A DNA stretch of 5,351 nt from CAYTSW01 sp964440605 (GTDB taxonomy: Bacteria; Planctomycetota; Phycisphaerae; Phycisphaerales; UBA1924), in contig CAYTSW010000176.1 in NCBI GenBank assembly GCA_964440605.1, positions 1 to 5,351 of the forward strand. Direction: 5' to 3'. Each line of letters begins with the position of its first letter. The first letter of the stretch is position 1. The notes under the pieces were generated by a model. The model saw only the letters and a program-made list of their open reading frames with translations, did no database searches and was not told the origin of the DNA. Made by a program: the position numbers and the translations under genes. Below, in pieces: positions 1-5,351 of this stretch.

Positions 1-1137
1 CCCGCGGGCCGGCGCCGACCCCGCTTGTGGCGACGTCGCCGCGGCCCCCCCCCCCCCCTGCCCCCCCCCCCCGCCGCCCGCCGCGGCCGCGGGCGTGCCG
101 AAGAGCCCTTCGAGCACCGCCTGCACCTTCACCGGGTCGGTGTGCTCGAGGGTGTACACGCGCGGGATGACGTTCTCGGTTTCGACGGGGATGTCCCACT
201 CGCGGTCGATCAGCATCTCCACCGCTTCCAGGACACCCGGCTCGGCGACGACCGTGACGGAGTTCTGCTGGATGTTTGCGGTCACGCGCAGGTTAGCGCT
301 GGGCGAGCCGCCCGATTCGCCTTCGTCGCCCCCGCCGCGCCCGAACCGGCGGAAGCGGTTGAACTGTTGCTGCTGCGCCTGGGCGCTAGCGTCGTCGCCC
401 TCGTAGAGCTCGCGGATGTTCTCGGCGATCGTCTCGGCGTCGGCGAAGCGCAGCTTGAACGTCCGCGTGCGCACCGAGCCGGCGCTCGGACGGTCGATCG
501 CCAGCAGGAGCTCCTCGGCCCGCTGCAACAGCGCGATGCTGCCCAGCACCGCGACCGTGTTCGACTGCTCGTTGAAGCTCACCTGCACGAAGTCGGGAAA
601 GTCCTCGCTCAGCACGTCGGCGACGTCTTCCGCCGTCACGTTCTGCAACGCGAAGACCTTGCGCACCATGATGCCGATGTCCTCGCGCCCCAGCAGCGAC
701 TGCTCGGGCCCGACCACCGCGACGTCGAGCTGATCGACCTCCGCCTGGTCGCGCAGCGTGATGTAGTCCTTGGTCTCCGAGACGGCGATGCCCTCCTGCT
801 GGAGCGCGTAGAAGACCAGGTCCAGCGCCTTGCTCTGCGGGATCGGGCTGTCGCTGACGATGGTGATCTCGCGGTTGTTCACGTCGGCCCGCGAGATGAC
901 GACCTTGCCCGTCGTCTCGATGATGAAGGGGATCAGGTCGCCCACCTCCACCTCGCGGAAGGCCAGCCTCGTCGTCTCGCCGCTGGTGACGCGTCGCCCG
1001 TTGGGCGTGCGCTCGTCGGCGTCGTCCTGCGCGCGGGCCGCGGGCGCCGTCACGACGAGACCGACGACCATGATCAGACACAGGATCCCGGGGAGAAGGG
1101 TGCGCATCGGTGCGGGCTTTCGTTGGAGCGTGTTCAT
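1..1137 (-). CDS. gspD: Type II secretion system secretin GspD, N-terminal part (3' end beyond window edge)
   Basis: GspD/PilQ-type secretins form the outer-membrane channel through which T2SS substrates leave. The frame runs without a stop from the ATG at 1137 to the left edge, giving 379 residues; the membrane-embedded secretin domain lies outside. A signal peptide is clear: LLPGILCLIMVVGLVVTAP, then AARA before QDD, with cleavage near residue 36. Domains in order: N0 (about 56-130, LAFREVEVGDLIPFIIETTG, ALDLVFYALQQEGI), N1 (about 158-215, VRKVFALQNVTAEDVADVL, NTVAVLGS), N2 (about 222-315, TRTFKLRFADAETIAENI, QQNSVTVVAEP) carrying a Gln/Gly-rich loop, and the start of N3 (about 323-348, RVYTLEHTDPVKVQAVLEGL) interrupted by a Gly/Ala linker. 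Start choice is open: the ATG at 1107 would give a shorter signal peptide, and neither has a good ribosome binding site. It starts 12 nt after the preceding gene. There is no lipobox cysteine after the signal peptide. Identity as a secretin is firm; GspD rather than PilQ follows from GspK in the same operon. Confidence 0.92.
   Translation of the reverse strand, partial: MNTLQRKPAPMRTLLPGILCLIMVVGLVVTAPAARAQDDADERTPNGRRVTSGETTRLAFREVEVGDLIPFIIETTGKVVISRADVNNREITIVSDSPIPQSKALDLVFYALQQEGIAVSETKDYITLRDQAEVDQLDVAVVGPEQSLLGREDIGIMVRKVFALQNVTAEDVADVLSEDFPDFVQVSFNEQSNTVAVLGSIALLQRAEELLLAIDRPSAGSVRTRTFKLRFADAETIAENIRELYEGDDASAQAQQQQFNRFRRFGRGGGDEGESGGSPSANLRVTANIQQNSVTVVAEPGVLEAVEMLIDREWDIPVETENVIPRVYTLEHTDPVKVQAVLEGLFGTPAAAAGGGGGGQGGGGAAATSPQAGSAPARG
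45..72 (-). repeat. Double poly-G homopolymer tract (G12-CA-G14) in gspD
   Basis: On the coding strand there are twelve G (72-61), then CA, then fourteen G (58-45). With the preceding Gly codons they encode six Gly, one Gln and four Gly, flanked by Ala-rich residues, in the N3 domain of the secretin. Secretins commonly carry a variable Gly/Ser-rich loop here, so a Gly linker is plausible. Two long homopolymers in a coding region are prone to slippage in replication and to length errors in sequencing. Confidence 0.9.
301..390 (-). other. Gln/Arg/Gly-rich low-complexity loop in secretin N2 domain
   Basis: Residues about 250-279 of GspD interrupt the N2 fold with a run of four Gln, an FNRFRRFGRGGG segment and an acidic Gly/Ser stretch (DEGESGGSP). 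The flanks (AETIAENIRELYEGDD before, ANLRVTANIQQNSVTVV after) join as a normal N2 helix-to-strand pair. I read it as a flexible surface loop of the kind often seen in secretin N-domains. Confidence 0.7.
1045..1107 (-). other. Probable signal peptide coding segment of gspD
   Basis: From the second ATG (1107) the encoded peptide has one Arg, a hydrophobic core of about 20 residues and an Ala-rich c-region ending AARAQ, a typical signal peptidase I site. From the first ATG (1137) ten more residues with Arg and Lys are added to the n-region. Both versions would be exported by the Sec route, so the signal does not settle the start. Confidence 0.7.
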
Positions 1138-1149
1138 CGCGTCAGTCGT

Positions 1150-1695
1150 TCACTCGGTCGAAGGTTCAAGAAAGCGCGACGTGGTGCGCTCGAAGATCGG
1201 GACGTCGAACTCCTGCCCCCGCCACTCCACGCGGACCGACCACGGCACGTCGTCGTCGTTGAGCAGCGTCACCCCCTCCGCCTCTTCGCCCATCTTGACC
1301 ACCGCGCCGCCCTCGAGCCAGATCTGGCCGTTCATCGCGGCGATGACCTCCGGGCCGCGGTAGCGCGTCGGCGTCGGATCGGGGCGGTCCTCGGGCTCGT
1401 CGGGCGGGTCCTCCACAACGACGGGTTCTTCCTTGATGGGCTCGGGCGGGATGAAGAACATCGAGCGTCCGCGGGCGTTGGCGGCCCATCGGTCCATCCG
1501 CTGGGCGTACGCCGCGCGTTGTTCGGCGACGTCCACCGCGGCGGCCGTGGGCGCTTCGCCCCTGGCGCGCAGGGCGTCGGCCAGCGGGAGCACGAGCAGC
1601 CCGAGCGCGAGCAGCGCGAGCAGCGTCGCGACGAGCGCGACGTAGCCGAGCAGGCCGGGCGTCCTCCAGGTGATGCCGCCGTCGCGCGGGGTCAT
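1150..1695 (-). CDS. Small inner-membrane protein in the GspC/PilP position (putative)
   Basis: The 181-residue product has a short N-terminus, one strong membrane helix (about 14-38, GLLGYVALVATLLALLALGL within it), a helical segment (50-75), a linker rich in Pro, Glu and Asp (83-110) and a small beta-rich C-terminal part (113-170: PEVIAAMNGQIWLEGGAVVK, then GVTLLND, SVRVEWRG, FDVPIF). A membrane helix, a Pro-rich spacer and a small beta domain are the layout of GspC and PilP, which link the inner-membrane platform to the N0 domain of the secretin. The gene is followed directly by the secretin gene, as pilP is by pilQ. There is no PDZ domain as in classic GspC, and sequence similarity to either family is weak by eye, so no symbol is given. 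It shares one base with the gspM stop and ends 12 nt before gspD. That it is a real gene is near certain; the function is inferred from layout and position. Confidence 0.8.
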   Translation of the reverse strand: MTPRDGGITWRTPGLLGYVALVATLLALLALGLLVLPLADALRARGEAPTAAAVDVAEQRAAYAQRMDRWAANARGRSMFFIPPEPIKEEPVVVEDPPDEPEDRPDPTPTRYRGPEVIAAMNGQIWLEGGAVVKMGEEAEGVTLLNDDDVPWSVRVEWRGQEFDVPIFERTTSRFLEPSTE

Positions 1696-2324
1696 CAGCG
1701 CGTCCTCCTGCGGGTGACGACCCACACCTCGGGCGTGAGCGTCGCCCGGACGAGGCGGGCGTCGCGGGTGGTGACGGCCCGCAGCGACACGTCGGCGATG
1801 AGGGTGATCTCGGGCGCGCGTTCCAGATCGGCGATCACGCTCAGCACACGCTCGGGCGTCGAGGTCAGGTCGAGGCTGATCGTGACCTTCTGCACCTGCT
1901 GCGTCTCTGGGTCGTCCACGAAGCCCTCCATCGCGCCGCGGTCGAGGTCGGTCGGCGCCGGGGAGATGAGGCGGAAGCGGTCCACGCCCTGCTCGGCGAG
2001 CACCGCGCTGATGCGCTGGCGCGCGGCACCCACCGGGTCGCCCTCGCGGTCCGGGGCGTACACCTCGCCGAACGAGCGAGCCGCGATCTGCACGGTCGTC
2101 GCCGCGTCGGCCCGGCGCTCGGCCTGCGCCGAGAGCGTCTTGAGTTCTTCGGCGGCGAGCGTGGCGCGCGAGGCGTACGAGTTGGTCAGGTCGATCACTG
2201 GCTCCACCACGCCGAGGTACGCGACCAGCGCGAGGGCCGCGAGGATCGCCCACTGCAACGCGCGCGAGAGCCCGCGCCAGCGGTCGAGCAGCGAGGGGCG
2301 CGATGTCGATTCGTCGCGGCTCAT
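1695..2324 (-). CDS. gspM: GspM/PilO-like inner-membrane protein of the type II secretion system
   Basis: GspM binds GspL and stabilises the inner-membrane platform; PilO does the same for PilN in type IV pili. The 209-residue product has a short charged cytoplasmic N-terminus, one membrane helix (about 22-42, ALQWAILAALALVAYLGVVE), a helical coiled-coil-like stretch (45-85) and a periplasmic ferredoxin-like region. Its last repeat is clear: strand VQKVTISLDLTS (144-155), helix TPERVLSVIADLERA (156-170), strand TLIADVSLRAV (174-184) and final strand ATLTPEVWVV (194-203). Size, single helix and fold order fit GspM/PilO; there is no short diagnostic motif, so the name also leans on position between the GspL and secretin genes. 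The ATG at 2324 has a good ribosome binding site and overlaps gspL by 4 nt. The stop shares one base with the next start (TGATG). Confidence 0.8.
   Translation of the reverse strand: MSRDESTSRPSLLDRWRGLSRALQWAILAALALVAYLGVVEPVIDLTNSYASRATLAAEELKTLSAQAERRADAATTVQIAARSFGEVYAPDREGDPVGAARQRISAVLAEQGVDRFRLISPAPTDLDRGAMEGFVDDPETQQVQKVTISLDLTSTPERVLSVIADLERAPEITLIADVSLRAVTTRDARLVRATLTPEVWVVTRRRTR
1704..1709 (-). promoter_or_regulatory. Strong ribosome binding site for the GspC/PilP-like gene
   Basis: A full AGGAGG on the minus strand lies in the last codons of gspM, 8 nt before the ATG at 1695. This decides the start: the same frame is open much further upstream (to 2253), but that part runs across gspM and only the ATG at 1695 has a proper site. 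Confidence 0.8.
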
Positions 2325-4123
2325 TCGCGCAGCTCCTCGAGGCGTCGGCGCAGCTTGCTCACCTCTTCGTTGAGGCGCCGCTTGGTTTCGTCGTCGATGT
2401 TGGCCAGTCGGGACGCGCGCAGGCGCGTGGCGAACTCGGCCCGCGCCTCATCCTCGTTGAGCTCGTCGATCTGCTGGTCGCTGAGCGCCGCGGGCGGGCC
2501 TTCTTCCTCGTTGTCGCCCTCGCCGCCCGTGAACCGCGCCCCGCGCGAGTCCGACCCGCTCGCGGGCCTCGTCGTGCGGGAGCTCCGAGCACGATCCTCC
2601 AGCGTCGGGCCGAGTGTCTCGAGCGACGCGTAGTCGAATGTTCGCGCCTCGTCGCCGTGCAGGCGCACCGCGAACGTCTCTTCGACGAAAGCGCCGAGCG
2701 CCGGGGCATCGGGCAGCGGGTCCTCGAGCGTGGCGTTGACCGTGAACTCGACCTCGTCGGTCGCGCGGTCGGTCGAGAACTGCGGCACGGCCTCGTCGAA
2801 CAAGCCGGTGGCTTTGAGCCTGTCGGCGAACCGCTCGACGACCTGCGCGTCCGACGCGCGACCTTCGATCAGCACCGAGCCGTCATCGATCCGGATCTCC
2901 TCGGCCTGCACGCCCAGCGGGTTCTCGGTGTCCGCCCCGACGGGCATGCTCTCGGCGATCGCGGCCAGAAGGCTCGTCACCGGAATGCGGCGCTCACGCA
3001 GGCCTTCGAGGAAGATCGCGTCGCGCTCGAGTCGCTGCGCCGCGGCCGACTCCTCATCGCCCACCGTCGCGCGAATCGCGCTGAGCTTCTTTTCGAGCAC
3101 GCTGTAGCGCGCGAAGTTGATCGCCAGAGGCCCGAGGATCAGCACCAGCAGCGCCAGGCCCAGCAGCACCCCGGCGCGCTTCGGCTCGCCGAGCCACAAC
3201 GCCACACGCTCGCCCGGGCTGAGCCTGATCTTTGGCGGCTCGGCCAACAGCGCGTAGAGCCCCGCGGCGTGCTCGCCCGAGGTCAGCAGGCCGATGGCGG
3301 CCCCCGCGGCCGCCGCGTGCGTGCGCACCCACTCTCGGTCGACGCCCGACGTCGGCGCCATCCGCATGAGCGCTTCGCGCGTGCGCTCGTCGATGAACAC
3401 GCCACGCCCGCCGCCCGCGCTGTCCGAAAGGTCCACGCGCGGCGGCTCGATCTCTGGCGGGAGCGTCTCGGCGATCGCGTCCTCGTACGACCCTGCGACC
3501 CGCCCGGCGCGCACCCGCGTCCCGAACACGCCCGAGGCGATCACGCAGACCGCGCCGGGCTCGACGCCGACGATCACCGCCGGCTCGTCCGGCGGGCGCG
3601 TCGCCACGTTCGCGAGCCCTGCCAGCGCGACCGCCTGCGCCACGAAGCTCTCGTCCTGTTCGTCCCCGTCGAGCACCGTGGTCGGCGACTCACCCACCCA
3701 GCCCGTCAGCAGCGCGAGTCGGCCCTCGCCCCCCGAAGGCAGCGACGAGAGCCCGGCGCTCCGGCGGTGGGGGGGCAGGGTCGCGGGTAGTTGCGCCTCG
3801 GCGATCAGCTCAACCGCTTCGGTCAGCTCCTCGAGCGAGCCCTCGGGCAGCTCCACCGTGCGCACGATCGCCTGCCCGGCGCCCAGCACACGCACCAGCC
3901 GCTCCACGCGGTGCTTGGCGAGCACGCGTTTAACGCCCTCGCGGTCGCCCGCGCCCAGACGCGCCGCCTCGATCACACGCACCGACTCGGGGCTGGCGGG
4001 CAGGACGGCGGCGTCGGTCTCGCAGAGCACGAGCGACCACGCCTGCTCCGTCTCATGCAGGGCGGCGACTCGCCTGGCCCGCGACAGTTCGCGCGCCCGT
4101 TCATTGGTCCCAAAGACGCTCAA
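2321..4123 (-). CDS. gspL: GspL-type inner-membrane platform protein, PilM-like plus PilN-like domains
   Basis: GspL recruits the cytoplasmic ATPase GspE to the inner membrane and pairs with GspM in the periplasm. This 600-residue protein has an N-terminal actin-like part of PilM/GspL type (about 18-290), one membrane helix (about 317-336, AGVLLGLALLVLILGPLAIN), then a helical stretch and a ferredoxin-like PilN-type domain (about 380-467, containing EIRIDDGSVLIEGRASDA and ADRLKATGLFDEAV). After that comes an unusual tail of about 130 residues: a disordered Ser/Arg/Gly/Glu-rich stretch (510-545), then a charged helix likely to form a coiled coil (548-600). Typical GspL is nearer 400 residues. 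I see no clear actin-type phosphate-binding DxG motif at the start of the domain, which fits GspL better than PilM. The start is TTG, overlapping the gspK stop as TTGA; no in-frame ATG or GTG is close upstream, and later starts would cut into the first strand. The stop overlaps gspM as ATGA. Domain architecture is clear; the symbol rests on context and weak similarity. Confidence 0.85.
   Translation of the reverse strand: MSVFGTNERARELSRARRVAALHETEQAWSLVLCETDAAVLPASPESVRVIEAARLGAGDREGVKRVLAKHRVERLVRVLGAGQAIVRTVELPEGSLEELTEAVELIAEAQLPATLPPHRRSAGLSSLPSGGEGRLALLTGWVGESPTTVLDGDEQDESFVAQAVALAGLANVATRPPDEPAVIVGVEPGAVCVIASGVFGTRVRAGRVAGSYEDAIAETLPPEIEPPRVDLSDSAGGGRGVFIDERTREALMRMAPTSGVDREWVRTHAAAAGAAIGLLTSGEHAAGLYALLAEPPKIRLSPGERVALWLGEPKRAGVLLGLALLVLILGPLAINFARYSVLEKKLSAIRATVGDEESAAAQRLERDAIFLEGLRERRIPVTSLLAAIAESMPVGADTENPLGVQAEEIRIDDGSVLIEGRASDAQVVERFADRLKATGLFDEAVPQFSTDRATDEVEFTVNATLEDPLPDAPALGAFVEETFAVRLHGDEARTFDYASLETLGPTLEDRARSSRTTRPASGSDSRGARFTGGEGDNEEEGPPAALSDQQIDELNEDEARAEFATRLRASRLANIDDETKRRLNEEVSKLRRRLEELRE
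2333..2338 (-). promoter_or_regulatory. Ribosome binding site for gspM
   Basis: GAGGAG on the minus strand sits within the last codons of gspL, 8 nt before the ATG at 2324. It supports this ATG as the real start and indicates that gspM is translated by coupling to gspL through the ATGA overlap. Confidence 0.75.
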
Positions 4124-5351
4124 CGCTCCGTGTACTCCCTGATCACCAATGGAAGGGCCGAACGCTCGATCACCGCGACGATTTCGACCTCGATCCCCGT
4201 GTTCTCGTCGCGGCCGATGGCGGTGAGCTTGAACGACGAAGACGCGACCGTCAACACGTTGGCGAGCTGGCCCACCGCCTGCCGGTTCACGCCCGGCACG
4301 TCCTGAAGGTCGAGGATGTTCACGAAGCCCTCGGGGCGGTTGTCGCGGTTGAACAGGAGCCAGTCCGCCGCCTCGTCTGATATAGCGGTGAGGAAGTCGA
4401 GAGTTTCGCGCGGCACGGTGTTGATGTTCACGCGGCCCGGCCTCGGGGCGTCGCCCGACCGCCGCACCGTCGTCTCGTCCAGCAGGCTGCGGAGCTGATC
4501 GTCCGTCAGTTCGGGGATGTTCTCGATCGGCACGCCCAGATCGGGGAGGGTCAGCGCGATCTGCCGCAGGCCCGTCGCGATGAAGTCGCGCTCGTCCGTC
4601 CCGGGCTGGAGCAGATAGTCGAGCATCACCCGGGCCTGCACCGCCTGCACGTCGATGCGGTTCATGAGGTCGCGCTGGTCGGCCTCGACGAGGTTGAGGC
4701 GTTCCCGCCCCGAGGCCGCCAGCCCTTCATCCGTCTGGCCCGCGCTGATGTGCGCCGACCAGCCCGCATCGAGGTACCCGTCGGCGTTGTCCGGGGGCCA
4801 GGTCGCCTCGCCGTCGTTCTCGTTCGGGTCGAGGCGTCCGTTGAGGTTCCAGTCCTCGCCTCGGAGCAGCTCGGGCCGGACGCCCACCGCCAGTTCGAGT
4901 TCGAGGATCGAGGTGATCGGCCCGTTCCTGGGCTGGTAGGGGGGGCTGAGCTGGCGATAGAAGCCTTCTTCGGCGCCGAACTCGGTGATGACGTCGTCGG
5001 GGTCGATCCAGTCGACGATCGCCGCGGCCACGTCCTCGCTCATGCCGGGCAGCTCCATGAGATCGGGCACGGACATGAGGTTGACGTTGATCTTCGCGTG
5101 CATGTCCTCGGGGCCGAATCGTCGCTCGCCCAGGACGTTGTGGATGACTTCGAAGCGCGCGCCGCGCAGTTCGCCCGAGGCCACCTCGTCCATCGCGTTG
5201 TAGATGGTGAAGGCGCTGGCGACGTCGGTGCGCTCGGACTCGCGGGCGAGCCGGGCGATGGTCGCCTCGAGCGCGCCGCGGGCGGCCCAGCGGGCCCGCG
5301 TCGCCGCGACCGCCTCGCGCCCCGCCGACGCCTGGCGGAACGCCGACGCCT
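4120..5351 (-). CDS. gspK: Type II secretion system minor pseudopilin GspK (5' end truncated by window edge)
   Basis: GspK is the large minor pseudopilin; with GspI and GspJ it caps the pseudopilus in the inner membrane and periplasm. The frame is open from the right edge to a TGA at 4120, giving 409 residues; the prepilin leader and membrane helix lie outside. The ATG at 5193 is internal, because the 52 residues before it continue the N-terminal amphipathic helix (Ala/Arg-rich, with AARGALEATIARLA, typical of pseudopilins). Around residues 85-115 comes the GspK signature (KINVNLMSVPDLMELPG, then AAAIVDWIDPDD), followed by GAEEGFY and RNGPITSILELEL. A second copy of this helix-hairpin-helix-like fold starts near residue 306 (RVNINTVPRETLDFLTAI) and runs to VPGVNRQAVGQL. 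Between them lies an insert with an EF-hand-like loop (4819-4854). The gene overlaps gspL by 4 nt. Family assignment is firm; the pilus-tip role is inferred from the family. Confidence 0.93.
   Translation of the reverse strand, partial: ASAFRQASAGREAVAATRARWAARGALEATIARLARESERTDVASAFTIYNAMDEVASGELRGARFEVIHNVLGERRFGPEDMHAKINVNLMSVPDLMELPGMSEDVAAAIVDWIDPDDVITEFGAEEGFYRQLSPPYQPRNGPITSILELELAVGVRPELLRGEDWNLNGRLDPNENDGEATWPPDNADGYLDAGWSAHISAGQTDEGLAASGRERLNLVEADQRDLMNRIDVQAVQARVMLDYLLQPGTDERDFIATGLRQIALTLPDLGVPIENIPELTDDQLRSLLDETTVRRSGDAPRPGRVNINTVPRETLDFLTAISDEAADWLLFNRDNRPEGFVNILDLQDVPGVNRQAVGQLANVLTVASSSFKLTAIGRDENTGIEVEIVAVIERSALPLVIREYTER
4135..4140 (-). promoter_or_regulatory. Possible ribosome binding site for gspL
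   Basis: AGGGAG on the minus strand lies inside the end of the gspK reading frame, 11 nt before the TTG start at 4123. That spacing is slightly long. A second short GGAG (4126-4129) is only 2 nt from the start, too close to serve. The overlap with the gspK stop suggests that re-initiation by terminating ribosomes also contributes. Confidence 0.4.
4819..4854 (-). other. EF-hand-like calcium-binding loop inside GspK
   Basis: The 12 codons encode DWNLNGRLDPNE. They match the EF-hand loop pattern: acidic or amide side chains at positions 1 (D), 3 (N), 5 (N) and 9 (D), Gly at 6, hydrophobic Leu at 8 and Glu at 12. A weaker echo follows about nine residues later (DNADGYLD), with Gly, Leu and Asp at positions 6, 8 and 9 but Pro at position 1 and Trp at 12. 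Known GspK structures bind calcium in this part of the protein, so a structural calcium site is plausible. Binding itself is inferred from the motif. Confidence 0.6.

Noticed and set aside
386..1081. A minus-strand open frame of 231 codons starting at 1081
   Set aside because: It is an out-of-frame shadow of the secretin gene. The other frame (1137 to 1) encodes a signal peptide and N0, N1 and N2 domains, while this one gives an Arg/Gly-rich product.
1138..1149. Possible promoter or terminator between the small membrane protein gene and gspD
   Set aside because: The gap is only 12 nt, with no hairpin, T-run or promoter-like elements.
1696..2253. Upstream extension of the 181-residue membrane protein to the start at 2253
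   Set aside because: The extension overlaps most of gspM and encodes Arg/Gly/Pro-rich sequence without domains. The ATG at 1695 has a strong AGGAGG site and is directly followed by the membrane helix.
25..2373. A 782-codon open frame on the plus strand spanning the antisense of four or five genes
   Set aside because: It runs opposite to well-supported genes with recognisable domains. Its product is His/Arg/Asp-rich with no domain, and it crosses several gene junctions. High G+C removes stops from antisense frames, which explains its length.
2303..4306. Further long plus-strand open frames (2303-3790, 3294-4142, 3791-4306) opposite gspL and gspK
   Set aside because: All are antisense to the GspL and GspK genes, are low in complexity (Arg, Ala or Ser-rich) and show no family features.
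5191..5193. ATG at 5193 as the start of gspK
   Set aside because: The frame stays open to the window edge, and the preceding 52 codons encode a helix that fits the pseudopilin N-terminal region. Starting here would leave GspK without its membrane helix and leader.

Overview
The window is a compact, very G+C-rich stretch in which all real genes lie on the minus strand, so the transcript runs from the right edge to the left. I read it as the inner-membrane and secretin part of a type II secretion system (T2SS), the envelope machine that exports folded periplasmic proteins across the outer membrane. The Gram-negative T2SS architecture, the high G+C content and strong G/C third positions fit a G+C-rich Gram-negative bacterium. 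The divergent, type-IV-pilus-like forms of the L, M and C components, and an EF-hand-like insert in GspK, make a planctomycete (Phycisphaerae-like) host my best guess. That guess is inference, because no taxonomic marker is present.

In transcription order the genes are: a GspK minor pseudopilin, 5' end cut by the right edge (5351-4120); a 600-residue GspL-type protein with a PilM-like cytoplasmic domain, one membrane helix and a PilN-like periplasmic domain (4123-2321); a GspM/PilO-like protein (2324-1695); a small membrane protein in the GspC/PilP position (1695-1150); and the N-terminal 379 codons of a GspD/PilQ secretin, cut by the left edge (1137-1). Three of the four junctions overlap (4 nt, 4 nt, 1 nt) and the fourth has a 12-nt gap, so this is one translationally coupled operon. 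The promoter lies beyond the right edge and the terminator beyond the left edge.

Together, GspL, GspM and the C/P-like protein would form the inner-membrane platform linking the cytoplasmic ATPase to the secretin. GspK caps the pseudopilus and GspD is the outer-membrane channel. The order after GspK matches pilM-N-O-P-Q of type IV pili, with M and N represented by a single polypeptide.

The most notable local feature is a G12-CA-G14 double homopolymer on the coding strand of the secretin gene, close to the left edge. It is either a slippage-prone Gly linker or an assembly weak point. There is no gene-free stretch over 300 bases, and I see no RNA genes, mobile elements, CRISPR arrays or phage genes. 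Long plus-strand open frames are antisense shadows caused by base composition. I do not see an undescribed system here; this is a divergent member of a known one.
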